64,000 nucleotides of DNA from Micromonospora saelicesensis (GCF_900091575.1 NZ_FMCR01000005.1:548016-612015); one strand, 5' to 3'; counted from the stretch's first letter, positions 51,917 through 60,994 are shown. A program made the numbers and translations. The notes: generated by a model from the sequence alone, not told the origin.

Positions 51917-52741
51917 ATGGACTACCGCTACCACTGCTCCGTTCCCGCCGTTGACGGCCGGAACACGCTGCCCTTCAATCCCTGTCGACTGCTGGACTTC
52001 ACAGTGCTGCGGCTGTCGGCCGGCGAGTCCTGGACCGGCGAGTCCGCTGACCGGGAGATCCTGGCCGTCATCCTCGGTGGCACGGCCAGCTTCACCGTCG
52101 CCGACCGCCACTTCCCGCAGGTCGGCCAACGTCCGGACGTCTTCTCCGGCAAGCCGCACTCCGTCTACATCCCGGCCGGCTCCGCGGTGACCGTCGAGGC
52201 GGTCACCGCCGTGGAGATAGCCCTACCCAGCGCACCCAGCGAACTGGCCACCGATCCCTATGTCATCGCACCGGAGCAGGTCGTGAGCGGCCGCTGGGGA
52301 GCGGCCAACTTCGGCCGTACCTATCACCAGATCCTCACCGAAGTCTCCCAGCCGGACCTGCCCGCCCGCCGGCTCATCGTCGGCGAGACCTACACGCCCT
52401 CGGGCAACTGGAGCACCTACCCGCCACACCGGCACAAGGTCGACGACCTGCCCGCCGAGGCCGCACACGAGGAGATGTACTACTACCGCGTCAACCCGGC
52501 GAACGGGTTCGGCATCAGCCGGGTCTACACCGACGACGGGTACGAGGAGAACGTCACCATCCGTGACCACGTGATGCAGATGATGCCCGAGGGGTACCAC
52601 ACAGTGGTCAGCGCACCCGGCTACACGACCTATTTCCTGTGGTTCCTGGCCGGCACGCAACGCACCCAGGGTGCTCGCGAGGACGCCGACCTCGCCTGGG
52701 TGGGCCAGACGGTACCCACCCTGCGGGGCCTGGGCCTGTAG
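51917..52741 (+). CDS. IolB/KduI-like uronate isomerase
   Basis: The ATG at 51917 (GAAAGGTGACC before it; a GTG at 51911 would add two residues) starts a 274-aa double-cupin protein of the IolB/KduI type. Metal ligands lie in STYPPHRHKVDD and EEMYYYRVNP. KduI converts 5-keto-4-deoxyuronate and IolB converts 5-deoxyglucuronate. As the last gene of an operon with GH88, it most likely acts on the unsaturated uronate released by GH88. The length is close to IolB; which of the two activities applies needs assay. Confidence 0.9.
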   Translation: MDYRYHCSVPAVDGRNTLPFNPCRLLDFTVLRLSAGESWTGESADREILAVILGGTASFTVADRHFPQVGQRPDVFSGKPHSVYIPAGSAVTVEAVTAVEIALPSAPSELATDPYVIAPEQVVSGRWGAANFGRTYHQILTEVSQPDLPARRLIVGETYTPSGNWSTYPPHRHKVDDLPAEAAHEEMYYYRVNPANGFGISRVYTDDGYEENVTIRDHVMQMMPEGYHTVVSAPGYTTYFLWFLAGTQRTQGAREDADLAWVGQTVPTLRGLGL

Positions 52742-52889
52742 TGACGTCGGAGGGACCCATCGCAACGGCGGCTGCCGTCGTTCCTCTGCCTCCGTTCCGG
52801 GGCCTTGGCGGGGCTCGACGGGTGGTCGTCCGAGAACCCGTGGTGCGAGGTGACGTCATTCGCTAGCTAACAGACCTTCGATGGCCCTA

Positions 52890-52910
52890 TTGTGCTAGGC
52901 AACTAGTGAA
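52890..52910. promoter_or_regulatory. CTAG-containing imperfect dyad before the GntR gene, candidate operator
   Basis: Two CTAG tetramers lie in GTGCTAGGCAACTAGTG at 52892-52908, an imperfect inverted repeat; a third CTAG is at 52863. CTAG is rare in this GC-rich sequence. YtrA-type GntR regulators usually bind dyads just upstream of their own operon, so autoregulation is suggested. Confidence 0.3.
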
Positions 52911-52923
52911 ATGGGGTGGCGAG

Positions 52924-53313
52924 GTGATCGAGTTCCACCTGGACGCACGGTCCGGGGTCGCGCCGTACATGCAGCTCATCCGACAGGTACGGCACGCGCT
53001 CCGGCTCGGAGTCCTGAACGAAGGCGACAAGCTGCCCACCGTGAAGGAGGTGGTGGCCCGGGTCGCGATCAACCCGAACACGGTGTCCAAGGCCTACCGC
53101 GAGTTGGAATACGAGGGCCTGGTCATAGCCCGGCCCGGGCTGGGCACGTTCGTCACCCGCACGCTGGTCGGCGACTCGCTGAGCAAGCACGAGCCGCTGC
53201 GGCAGGGCCTGGCCCGCTGGCTGACCGAGGCACGGGAGGCCGGCCTGGACGACGAGAGCATCGAGGCGCTCTTCCTCAGCAGCTTTCGGGCATTTTCGGA
53301 GGCCCGAGGATGA
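52924..53313 (+). CDS. GntR-family regulator, YtrA subfamily
   Basis: The GTG at 52924 follows GGGGTGGCGAG. The 129-aa protein is a GntR winged helix (YMQLIRQVRHALRLGVLNEGDKLPTVKEVVARVAINPNTVSKAYRELEYEGLVIARPGLGTFV) with only a short C-terminal tail, the YtrA type. Such regulators control the ABC exporter genes that follow and often respond to cell-wall-active peptides. The ATPase gene overlaps its stop by 4 bases. A longer start at 52906 lies inside the presumed operator. Confidence 0.93.
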   Translation: MIEFHLDARSGVAPYMQLIRQVRHALRLGVLNEGDKLPTVKEVVARVAINPNTVSKAYRELEYEGLVIARPGLGTFVTRTLVGDSLSKHEPLRQGLARWLTEAREAGLDDESIEALFLSSFRAFSEARG

Positions 53314-54191
53314 CTAGCGCCCTGATCGCGGACGGTCTGACCAAGCGCTACGGGCGGCGCTCGGCACTGAAGGACTGCACTCTGGACATTCCGGCCGGCC
53401 ACGTCGTGGGCCTGGTCGGGCCGAACGGCGCCGGTAAGTCCACGCTGCTGCAACTGGCCTGTGGGCTGCTCGATCCGACCGCGGGGCGGATCGAGGTGCT
53501 CGGCGCGCGGCCGGTCAGCGGGTCGCCGCAGGTCGGGTTCGTCGCGCAGGACACGCCGGTCTACGCCGGCCTGACCGTCGCCGACCACCTGCGGATGGGC
53601 GCGCACCTCAACCCGTCCTGGGACGCTGCGCTCGCCAAGCGGCGGATCGACCAGGTCGGCCTGGACCCGGCGCAGAAGGCGGGCAAGCTCTCCGGGGGCC
53701 AGCGCGCCCAACTGGCCCTGACCGTCGCTGCGGCGAAGCGCCCCAATCTGCTGCTGCTCGACGAGCCGGTGGCGGCACTCGACCCGCTCGCCCGGCGCAA
53801 CTTCCTACAGGGGCTGATGGAGCTGACTGCAGAGCAGGGCATGAGCATCGTGATGTCCTCGCACCTGGTCGCCGACCTGGAACGGGTCTGTGACCACCTG
53901 ATCGTGCTGGTCGCCTCTCGGGTGCGGGTGGCCGGCGACGTGGACGACCTGCTCGCCACTCACCACCGTCTGGTCGGGCGGCGGCGCGACACCGCCGACC
54001 TGGGTGCCGGGCGAGCCCTGGTCGAGCAGAGTCACACCGAGGTGCAGTCGACCCTGGTGGTGCGCAGCACCGCGCCGATCGTCGACCCGTCCTGGCAGGT
54101 CGACCGGCTGGACCTGGAGGACATCGTGCTGGCGTACATGAGCGGTGCCACCGGCGACGGGCCGGACCGGGTTCTGGAGGGACAACGATGA
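53310..54191 (+). CDS. ABC transporter ATP-binding protein (YtrB-like)
   Basis: The 293-aa ATPase begins MTSALIADGLTKRYGRR and has Walker A LVGPNGAGKSTLLQL, signature LSGGQRAQLALTVA, Walker B LLLLDEPVAALDP and SSHLVADLERVCDH. The start and stop overlap both neighbours (ATGA), so the GntR-ATPase-permease unit is translationally coupled. The substrate is unknown. Confidence 0.95.
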   Translation: MTSALIADGLTKRYGRRSALKDCTLDIPAGHVVGLVGPNGAGKSTLLQLACGLLDPTAGRIEVLGARPVSGSPQVGFVAQDTPVYAGLTVADHLRMGAHLNPSWDAALAKRRIDQVGLDPAQKAGKLSGGQRAQLALTVAAAKRPNLLLLDEPVAALDPLARRNFLQGLMELTAEQGMSIVMSSHLVADLERVCDHLIVLVASRVRVAGDVDDLLATHHRLVGRRRDTADLGAGRALVEQSHTEVQSTLVVRSTAPIVDPSWQVDRLDLEDIVLAYMSGATGDGPDRVLEGQR

Positions 54192-55204
54192 TCTGGATGA
54201 CCTGGCGGCAGTTCCGGACCCCGGCCCTGGCCACCGGCACCCTGTTGCTGGCGCTCCTGGGCGGTCTGGCGCTGACCTGGTCGGAGGTGACGCAGCTGGC
54301 CAGAGAGACCGGATACACCGGCTGCCAGGGCGATGCCTGTCGTGCCGCCGGCGAGGCGTTCCTCCAGGCGCTGCAACCGGGATGGGCGAGTGAGTTCCAC
54401 ATCGCCGCCATCGGGGCCCTGTACCTGCTACCTGCCCTGGTGGGCATCTTCTGGGGCGCGCCCCTGGTGGCCCGGGAGTTGGAGTCCGGCACATACCGCA
54501 TGGTCTTCAGTCAGTCCGTCAGCCGCGGCCGCTGGCTGCTGGTCAAACTGGCGGCTGGCTGCGGTGCCGCCGCGCTCGGTGCCGGCCTGCTCAGCCTGGT
54601 GCTGACCGAGTGGGCACAGCCGATCGACGGGGCCTCGGCGGACCGGATGAACCCGCTGGTGTTCGCGGCCCGGGGGATTGTGCCGGTTGGCTACGCGACG
54701 CTGGCCTTCGTGGTGGGTGTCGCCACCGGGCTGCTGCTGCGGCGGACTCTCGCCGCGATGGCGGTGACCCTGCTGGTGGTGATCAGCCTGCAGATCGCCG
54801 CCCCGTTCGTGGTGCGCCCCTGGCTGGCCCAGCCGGTCACCACGGTGAGCCCCCTGCACTTCGACGGTGATTTCGGGATCTCGATGAGCCCCGACACCGG
54901 GCGGATGACGGTCCATGTCGAGCCCGACCGTAGGGGTGACTGGATCGTGTCGAGCACCACGATCACCTCGACCGGAGCGGAGTTCACTGGTCCGGCCGAC
55001 ATGACCCAGTGCGGTCCGAGGGCATCCGGGGGGCGCGAGGCGTGCCAGAGATGGCTGGGGGAGCAGAACCTCAGCCTGAAGGTGAGCTACGTGCCCGGCT
55101 CGAAGTTCTGGGACCTGCAATGGCGGGAGTTCGGCGTGCTGTTCGCGTTGACCGTCGCGCTGTCCCTGTTCTCCCTCTGGTGGGTCCGCCGCCGACTGGT
55201 CTGA
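54188..55204 (+). CDS. ABC transporter permease (YtrC-like)
   Basis: The 338-aa protein has an N-terminal helix (ALATGTLLLALLGGLALTW), an extracytoplasmic loop with a Cys pair (TGCQGDACRA), and five further helices. A second long outside segment (residues ~220-305) precedes the C-terminal helix LFALTVALSLFSLWWVRRRLV. Large extracytoplasmic loops fit peptide- or lipid-detoxification exporters. It is followed by a terminator at 55218. Confidence 0.92.
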   Translation: MIWMTWRQFRTPALATGTLLLALLGGLALTWSEVTQLARETGYTGCQGDACRAAGEAFLQALQPGWASEFHIAAIGALYLLPALVGIFWGAPLVARELESGTYRMVFSQSVSRGRWLLVKLAAGCGAAALGAGLLSLVLTEWAQPIDGASADRMNPLVFAARGIVPVGYATLAFVVGVATGLLLRRTLAAMAVTLLVVISLQIAAPFVVRPWLAQPVTTVSPLHFDGDFGISMSPDTGRMTVHVEPDRRGDWIVSSTTITSTGAEFTGPADMTQCGPRASGGREACQRWLGEQNLSLKVSYVPGSKFWDLQWREFGVLFALTVALSLFSLWWVRRRLV

Positions 55205-55217
55205 CGGCAGGGCGGGT

Positions 55218-55242
55218 GGGGGCAGGTCGAGCGCCTGCCCCC
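55218..55242. terminator. Terminator hairpin between convergent genes
   Basis: GGGGGCAGG (55218-55226) pairs with CCTGCCCCC (55234-55242) around a 7-base loop, between the permease gene and the convergent VWA gene. Confidence 0.75.
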
Positions 55243-55300
55243 ATGGGTCTGTCAGCCCGTAGCTGTCGGCCGGGACGCCTCAATGCCAGCCGGCAGAGCG

Positions 55301-57076
55301 TCAGAAGCTGCTGACAAGCTTCACGAACGCCTCGTCGATCTTCGCGGGATCGGTGGCGTCGAAGGCCTTGCCCGAGGACGCCTTCGCGATCCGGTCCAGG
55401 GTGGCGAAGTCCGACTCCCGGTCGAAGGCGATGCAGAACACCTTCACCGGACGCCGCGGGTCCAGGGCGACCTCGGCGAGCAACCGGGCCAGGTCGTTGT
55501 CCTTGTTGTACTCGTTCTTGCCGTCGGTCAGCACCACTATCGCGTTGATCCGCTGCGGGTCGTACCGGTCGAGCAGTTCTCGGTGTGCGGCCCGGATCGT
55601 CGCGTAGAGCGCGGTGCTGCCCGCGACCTCCAGGCCGGCGATCTTGCTGTTGATCCGCTTCTGATCGAACCCGCCGAGAGGTACCTCCTGCCGATAGGGG
55701 CTCTTCGGCTGCTGCTGCGTCTCCGAGGAGAACGACCAGAGCCCCACCCGGTCTTCGGTGTTGAGCAGGGCGAGGCCCTTGCCCGCCGCTGCCGAGGCCA
55801 CCTGGAAACGGGTACGGGTGCCGACCTTGGCCAGCATGGACCCAGAGGTGTCCAGGGCGATCAGGATGTTGGCCTTCTTGCGGAGTGTGCGCCAGCCGTC
55901 CAGCATCGCGCCGACCACCTGTGGCTCCGGCGGCTCGAAGTAGCTCAGCCCGCCGGTGGGTTCGGCGCCGACGCTGGCAAGCAACTCCGCCGAGGCGCGG
56001 CGCTCATGATCCCGGAAGCCGAGGCGGGCAAATCTCTCCTGCTGGGTGTCCTCGGTCAGGAATTTCTGGAAGTCGGCTGCCGCCGCGCGCTGCCGCTCAT
56101 CGGCGGAGGGCAGCACGACGAACGGGTGGTCCAGGTTGAACGTGCCCTCCTTAGGATGGATGGCGACCAGCGGGACGTTCGGCCGGCGGCCCCGCTCCTG
56201 CCCTTCCTGCCGAGGGCTCAGCGCGCCGGTGTTGTAGAGGTCCACCAGCTCCTCCTGCAGGACGATGGCACTCATGTCGTCCGTGCTACCCGCCCCGCCG
56301 GCCAGGTCCGCCTCGGCGAGGCTGCGCAGCAGGTCCACCGAGTCGTCGCTGTAGTGCGACACGTTGGCCTCGATCCGGCGGACGAACTGGGTGACCTCCG
56401 GGTCTGCCAGGTCGGACTGGGTCAGGTCACTGGCCCGTTGCACCGCCGCGTAGTAGGTGGCGATGGTCGCCGCCAGCCCGGAGGTGGACAGGTTCGGGTT
56501 GTCCTTGCCGAAGGTGAAGCGGCCCCACTCCGGCTTGCCGAAGCCCGCCCACCCGTCCCGCCCGGAGAGGTCCAGGATCTCTCCCCAGCCCAGCGGTCCT
56601 TGCTTGCGTACCAGTTCGGCCTTGGGCTGCGGCATCGCGATCACCAGCGGGCTGTTGGCGATCGACGGGTACTGGTCCGGAGTCTGCAGCTCCCGCCCGG
56701 CGGCTTCGTCGAGCAGCCGGAGCTGGCCGGTCCACAGGCTCGACGTCGGCAGCCAGACCTGTGGTTGCGGCAGGCCGGTGTGGGTCCAGCCGGTGGCCAA
56801 GGCCTCGGTGGCCTTGCCCGAGTTCAACGCGCTGACGTGCACCTGGGCGCAGCCGCCGCCCTTGATCGATCGGTCGCTGCGGTTGTAACGCTCGGCCAGG
56901 TCGACCAGCAGAGCCGCCTTCTCCGTCGAGGAGTTGACCTGGAGGATGGTGGCGCAGTCTCTGCCCGCTTCGCGCTGCCGGACGAACACGAACGCCCCGG
57001 CGATGACCACCAGCCCGGCGGTGACGGCGGCGCTGTACGGCAACCACTGCCGCGTACGCGTAGCGGGTGGGGCCAT
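55301..57076 (-). CDS. Membrane-anchored protein with solute-binding-like and C-terminal VWA domains
   Basis: The 591-aa protein has a single N-terminal helix (PYSAAVTAGLVVIAGAFVFV). Residues ~40-350 resemble an extracellular solute-binding fold (ATILQVNSSTEKAALLVDLAERYN, DLSGRDGWAGFGKPEWG), and the VWA domain starts at 402 (NILIALDTSGSML). The MIDAS residues Asp409-x-Ser411-x-Ser413 are intact, with later Thr and Asp (VAGSTALYAT, VLTDGKNEY). The two-part design suggests an outer-surface protein that binds a ligand and another protein through a metal. It lies downstream of a Ser/Thr kinase gene on the same strand, 84 bases away. Confidence 0.92.
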   Translation of the reverse strand: MAPPATRTRQWLPYSAAVTAGLVVIAGAFVFVRQREAGRDCATILQVNSSTEKAALLVDLAERYNRSDRSIKGGGCAQVHVSALNSGKATEALATGWTHTGLPQPQVWLPTSSLWTGQLRLLDEAAGRELQTPDQYPSIANSPLVIAMPQPKAELVRKQGPLGWGEILDLSGRDGWAGFGKPEWGRFTFGKDNPNLSTSGLAATIATYYAAVQRASDLTQSDLADPEVTQFVRRIEANVSHYSDDSVDLLRSLAEADLAGGAGSTDDMSAIVLQEELVDLYNTGALSPRQEGQERGRRPNVPLVAIHPKEGTFNLDHPFVVLPSADERQRAAAADFQKFLTEDTQQERFARLGFRDHERRASAELLASVGAEPTGGLSYFEPPEPQVVGAMLDGWRTLRKKANILIALDTSGSMLAKVGTRTRFQVASAAAGKGLALLNTEDRVGLWSFSSETQQQPKSPYRQEVPLGGFDQKRINSKIAGLEVAGSTALYATIRAAHRELLDRYDPQRINAIVVLTDGKNEYNKDNDLARLLAEVALDPRRPVKVFCIAFDRESDFATLDRIAKASSGKAFDATDPAKIDEAFVKLVSSF

Positions 57077-57160
57077 CGGGACGTCCTCCTCGGCGGGCGG
57101 CTGGTGGCAGTCAACCTATCGATCCGGCGCCAGTCGGCGACCTCGACCCCAGGGCGCCGG

Positions 57161-58447
57161 TCACCCGCGGTCGGACCGTCTCCCGAGGGCCGTCGCGACC
57201 AGCAGTCGAACCACGTAGACCACGACGAAGGCGACCGCGCCGACCGCGGCGGCCGGGCCGACCGCGCTCGACGCGACGTAGCCGGCGGCGGCGCCAACCG
57301 AACCCAGGAAGAGCGCGGTCGAGATGCCCCAGGCGTCAAGGGCCTCACTATGCAGTCGCCGCGACGTGCCGCCTCCTACAGCACCAACGCCGGGCTCCGT
57401 CGGTGGCAGGTGCGTCGGCTGGGTCTGCACCGGCAGGTGCGCCGGCTGAACCGGTCGGGCCTGGGTCGGCACCGTCGGCCGGGCCGGAACCTGCGTCGCG
57501 CCCGGTTGCGGCGCCGTCGGCGTGATCTGGGGGAGCGGTTGGTCCGGCGTCGGCGCGCCCGCGGTCTCGTTGCCGACCTCGAGCAGGCTCTCCCGACGTA
57601 GCGGCTCGGTGACCCTGCCGTCCTGCCGAAGCAGCCGCACCAACACGCGCTCGGCAGCCGGCCGGTCCGCCGGATCCTTGGCCAGGCACTCCCGGATCAG
57701 CTCGTCCAGAACGGGAGGCATCGCCGGCAGGTCGGGCGGATCGTGCAGCACCCGGTGCATCACGGCGAAGAGCGAATCGCTGCCGAAAGGCGGCCGACCA
57801 CCGGCGGCGAAGGCGATCGTGGCCGCCCAGGCGAAGACGTCGCAGGGTGGACCGATCGCGTCGTCGCGGAACCGCTCCGGCGCCATGTACGCGGTGGTCC
57901 CCATGACCCGGCTGGACGCCGTCTCGGTGTTGCCCAGCGCCCGAGCGATACCGAAGTCGATCACCCGAGGACCGTCCTGGCCCAGCACGACGTTGTCCGG
58001 CTTCAGATCGCAGTGCACCACCCCGGCACTGTGGATCGCCGCCAGCGCCGTGACGGTGCCGACCGCGAGCCGGTGCAGAGCGTTACCGGTCACCGGACCA
58101 CGCTCGCGGACGTGCCGGTGCAGGGTCAGGCCCTCGATGAACTCGCTGACCACGTAGGGCCGCTCGCCATCCACCTCGGCGAAGAGCACCTGCGCGGTGC
58201 AGAACGGAGCGACCCGGCGGGCGGCGGCGATCTCCTTGACGAACTGCGACCGCGCCCGTGGATCACTCAGATCGACGTTGACCATCTTGACCGCGACCCG
58301 GTCACCGGCGTCGTCCTCGCCGAGATAGACGACCCCCTGCCCACCCGCCCCCAATCGCCCGACCAGGCGATACGGGCCGGCGGTGACCGGGTCGTGCGTC
58401 CACAGTTTCGTCAACCCTGGCACCGGCGGGCCGGCCAGCTCTGACAT
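57161..58447 (-). CDS. Membrane Ser/Thr protein kinase (Hanks type)
   Basis: The start at 58447 follows GGAGTCGGG. The 428-aa protein has the kinase domain in residues ~26-280: glycine loop RLGAGGQGVVY, VAVK with Lys54, HCDLKPDN with Asp147, DFG at 164 (VIDFGIARA) and MAPE. A Pro/Gln-rich segment with QPVQPAHLPVQTQPTHLP and C-terminal hydrophobic helices (FLGSVGAAAGYVASSAVG) suggest membrane attachment, but there is no PASTA domain. It probably belongs to one unit with the VWA protein gene and may phosphorylate proteins in envelope or stress signalling. Confidence 0.94.
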   Translation of the reverse strand: MSELAGPPVPGLTKLWTHDPVTAGPYRLVGRLGAGGQGVVYLGEDDAGDRVAVKMVNVDLSDPRARSQFVKEIAAARRVAPFCTAQVLFAEVDGERPYVVSEFIEGLTLHRHVRERGPVTGNALHRLAVGTVTALAAIHSAGVVHCDLKPDNVVLGQDGPRVIDFGIARALGNTETASSRVMGTTAYMAPERFRDDAIGPPCDVFAWAATIAFAAGGRPPFGSDSLFAVMHRVLHDPPDLPAMPPVLDELIRECLAKDPADRPAAERVLVRLLRQDGRVTEPLRRESLLEVGNETAGAPTPDQPLPQITPTAPQPGATQVPARPTVPTQARPVQPAHLPVQTQPTHLPPTEPGVGAVGGGTSRRLHSEALDAWGISTALFLGSVGAAAGYVASSAVGPAAAVGAVAFVVVYVVRLLVATALGRRSDRG

Positions 58448-58584
58448 CCCGACTCCATCAGCGTCGTGCCCGGCCACCGGCGGCGCAGGACATGGTCATC
58501 GTGCCATGTCGGCCGCCGACGACCGAGGACGTTCAACCGTGGATCGAGGTCGAAGAGCGCCCACTCGCCGGGGACGTTGCCGAC

Positions 58585-58926
58585 CTAGGTCTTCGTGCGG
58601 CCGGCGACCCGGCGGAGGGCCAGGTAGGCGACCCCCGCGGCCAACACCCAGGGTGCGGCGACGAGGACCGGGTCGAGTGGGTGGTGTACGCGATCGACCC
58701 GCTTGCCGCGCAGGCGTGACGATAGCCCGTGGTGCGTGAACTCGCTCAGGACGCCGGTCTCGGTGATCGGATTGTCAGGATGGCGGGTCAGGAACGACGC
58801 CAAGGTGCCCTCGACCACGTCCACGCGGTCGGCGGCGAGCAGGAGCAGCCAGTGGGCGGCGCGTCCCTCGCTGTACCGGCGGGAGCTGGGTGAGCGGCGA
58901 CTCAGCCTGTCGGAGTGGAGCGACAC
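58585..58926 (-). CDS. Hypothetical protein with C-terminal membrane helix
   Basis: The C-terminal region is convincing as coding, with third codon positions almost all G or C: EGRAAHWLLLLAADRVDVVEG, ITETGVLSEFTHHGLSSRLRG, then a membrane helix VLVAAPWVLAAGVAYLALRR. The GTG at 58926 gives 113 residues but has no clear ribosome site, so the N terminus is uncertain and upstream in-frame starts exist. The family is not recognised. It could be a small inner-membrane protein or the remnant of a longer gene. Confidence 0.45.
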   Translation of the reverse strand: MSLHSDRLSRRSPSSRRYSEGRAAHWLLLLAADRVDVVEGTLASFLTRHPDNPITETGVLSEFTHHGLSSRLRGKRVDRVHHPLDPVLVAAPWVLAAGVAYLALRRVAGRTKT

Positions 58927-59238
58927 CCACCGCAGCCCGCGTGCCGGCGCCGCGGTTTCGTGTCGGCGCCGGGCGGCCGGCGCGGTTGCGGTCCAGTGGC
59001 AGAACTTCACCGACCGTTCTAGGCTCTTCTCTGGGTCAAGCCACGTGCCCGACACGATCCCGAGTCTCGGGAGGTCCGCACGTGACCCGACGAGCCAGCA
59101 ACCGCAGCGGCCGTGAAGGCCCACCTGATGTCCATTGATACAGGTTTGCAGACGGCTGGCGACTCGCCCGGTCTGAGCACGACGCGACCTCCCCACGCGG
59201 GGGTCGCGACGACGCCCACACCGGACAGCGGAGGAACC
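58927..59238. other. Leader region of the SigB/F-like gene
   Basis: These 312 bases contain no supported gene. A hairpin (CGCGACC at 59183 pairing with the GGGGGTCGCG at 59199-59208, one bulged T) lies 30 bases upstream of the sigma start. The ribosome site GCGGAGGAACC is at 59228. No GGGTA-type stress-sigma promoter element was found. Confidence 0.5.
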
Positions 59239-60054
59239 ATGACCATCACTTCGACAGGCCGGCCTGCACAGACGAACAGCCTGGCTGACCGCAGCACCAC
59301 ACCTGAGTCGCCGGCCAGTCACCTCCTCGCCGTGATGGTCGCGCTGCCGGCTGGCCACCCGTCCAGGCCCGCCGCCCGCGCCCGGGCCATCGAGGCCTGG
59401 CTTCCGCTGGCCCATCACCTCGCCCGGCGCTACAACGGCCGCGGCGAGCCGAACGAGGACCTGACCCAGACGGCGGCACTGGGGCTGATCAACGCGATCG
59501 ACAGGTTCGACCCGTCCCGTGGAATCGAATTCGTCAGCTTCGCGGTCCCCACCATCGTGGGGGAGATCAAGCGTCACTTCCGTGACCGCACCTGGGACGT
59601 CCGCGTTCCCCGGCGGCTGCAGGAGCGGCGGATGGCCATCGGCGAGGCCAACAACAGCCTCACCCAGCTGCTGGGCCGCTCGCCGACCGTCGCCGACATC
59701 GCCCGACACCTGGACCTCACGGAGGAGGAGATCCTCGAAGGGCTGGAAGGCGCCCGCGCCTACAACGCGGTCTCACTGTCCACCCCGTTCGGCGATGGCA
59801 CGACCTCCAGGGAACTGGGCGACACTCTCGGCGGCGACGACAACGAACTCGCCCTGGCCGAGCTGAAAGTGGCTCTCACGTCGGCGGTGGCGATCCTTGA
59901 CGACCGGGAACGGAGGGTCATCGCACTTCGCTTTCACGGCAACCTGACCCAGCAGAGCATCGCCGAGCAGATCGGGGTGTCACAGATGCACGTCTCCCGA
60001 CTGCTGACCCGTGCGCTGGCCAAGCTGAGGGTGCAGCTCACTGCCATCCCGTGA
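59239..60054 (+). CDS. SigB/SigF-like general stress sigma factor
   Basis: The ATG at 59239 with GGAGGAACC upstream gives 271 aa. Region 2 reads EAWLPLAHHLARRYNGRGEPNEDLTQTAALGLINAIDRFDPSRGIEFVSFAVPTIVGEIKRHFRDRTWDVRVPRRLQERR. Region 3 reads LLGRSPTVADIARHLDLTEEEILEGLEGARAYNAVSLSTPFGDGTT. Region 4 reads LDDRERRVIALRFHGNLTQQSIAEQIGVSQMHVSRLLTRALAKLR. This is a group III stress sigma, controlled by partner switching. The nearby RsbW-like, SpoIIE and GAF-ANTAR genes supply the regulatory set. An ATG-rich extension upstream is not family-like. Confidence 0.96.
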   Translation: MTITSTGRPAQTNSLADRSTTPESPASHLLAVMVALPAGHPSRPAARARAIEAWLPLAHHLARRYNGRGEPNEDLTQTAALGLINAIDRFDPSRGIEFVSFAVPTIVGEIKRHFRDRTWDVRVPRRLQERRMAIGEANNSLTQLLGRSPTVADIARHLDLTEEEILEGLEGARAYNAVSLSTPFGDGTTSRELGDTLGGDDNELALAELKVALTSAVAILDDRERRVIALRFHGNLTQQSIAEQIGVSQMHVSRLLTRALAKLRVQLTAIP

Positions 60055-60069
60055 GGGGCGGGCCGGTGA

Positions 60070-60102
60070 CCTGCGGCGGTCGGTGGGTCCGGCCGCCGCA
60101 GG
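60070..60102. terminator. Terminator hairpin after the stress sigma gene
   Basis: CCTGCGGCGG (60070-60079) pairs with CCGCCGCAGG (60093-60102) around a 13-base loop, 15 bases after the sigma stop and between convergent genes. Confidence 0.65.
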
Positions 60103-60179
60103 GCCGACGGCGCCCTCGCCGTGATGCCGGAACGGCAGGGTGGCGATCAGGGTGTGATCTTGGCAGCTGGTCCAGCGCC

Positions 60180-60938
60180 CTAGCTTCCGGGTATGGGCCT
60201 GTCATCGTGCTGTCTGGTGGAGGTCGCGGTCTCGATGAGCGATCTACCGGTCTCGGCCGCCTTGACCCGCAGGATCAGGTAGGCCTCCTCGGCCGTGCTG
60301 TGCCGCTGGTGCATGATCATGCCGAGGGCCTGCTGGATCACGGCACGCACGGCGAAGGCCTCGATGAGTCCGCTGACGAGTTCCTCGGTGCCCGGATCCG
60401 ACGACGGCGGATCGGAGGCTCCGGTGCGGGTGCGCTCCGGGTCGTACACCGTCCAGATCCGGTCGGTCAGCGGTGCCATCATGTCGGGATCATGGCCGTA
60501 GAGGTTGAGCGCGGCGACGGGCACGCCGGCACCGGCGAACAGCGGGATGGACAGCGATGCCCGCAGACCCAGGCCCAGCGCCGCCTCGCGGAACCTGGGC
60601 CAGGCCATTGTCGCCGCGATGTCCGGCACGGCGACGGGCACACCGACGTCGAGCGCGTCCAGGCACGGCCCGGTCTGGTCGGCGTACTGGGCGAGGTCGA
60701 CAGCGAGTGCGATCTCGCTGCTCATGGCGACCGTTGTCGGCGCGCCGTCGCGCGTCCGTGTGACCGACGCATAACTCACCGGGGCTACGAGGTCAGCGGT
60801 CAACTGCACGATCCGCTGCAACAGATCATCGATCAATGAGGCGTCATTCGGGGTTTCGGCGAGACCGACCAGACCATCCGCGAGCGCGCCGCGTACTTCC
60901 CGTCGGGATCCCGGCGGTGAATACGGTGGCTTCGCCAT
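60180..60938 (-). CDS. GAF-ANTAR domain regulator
   Basis: The ATG at 60938 follows GAAGGAGATTTCTC. The 252-aa protein has a GAF sensor (LLQRIVQLTADLVAPVSYASVTRTRDGAPTTVAMS, CLDALDVGVPVAVPDIAATMAWPRF, RASLSIPLFAGAGVPVAALNLY) and a C-terminal ANTAR domain (AFAVRAVIQQALGMIMHQRHSTAEEAYLILRVKAAETGRSLIE). The ANTAR fold binds RNA hairpins and prevents termination. Its target is unknown; it may respond to a small ligand and act beside the stress sigma module. Confidence 0.95.
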   Translation of the reverse strand: MAKPPYSPPGSRREVRGALADGLVGLAETPNDASLIDDLLQRIVQLTADLVAPVSYASVTRTRDGAPTTVAMSSEIALAVDLAQYADQTGPCLDALDVGVPVAVPDIAATMAWPRFREAALGLGLRASLSIPLFAGAGVPVAALNLYGHDPDMMAPLTDRIWTVYDPERTRTGASDPPSSDPGTEELVSGLIEAFAVRAVIQQALGMIMHQRHSTAEEAYLILRVKAAETGRSLIETATSTRQHDDRPIPGS

Positions 60939-60994
60939 GAGAAATCTCCTTCGACAGTCGATGGTCCAGTGCCCCATCCGGGTCAACTTACGCA

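Noticed and set aside
58585..59709. Long minus-strand frame of 374 residues through the sigma gene
   Set aside because: The N-terminal two thirds are antisense to the stress sigma gene; only the C-terminal part has coding character.
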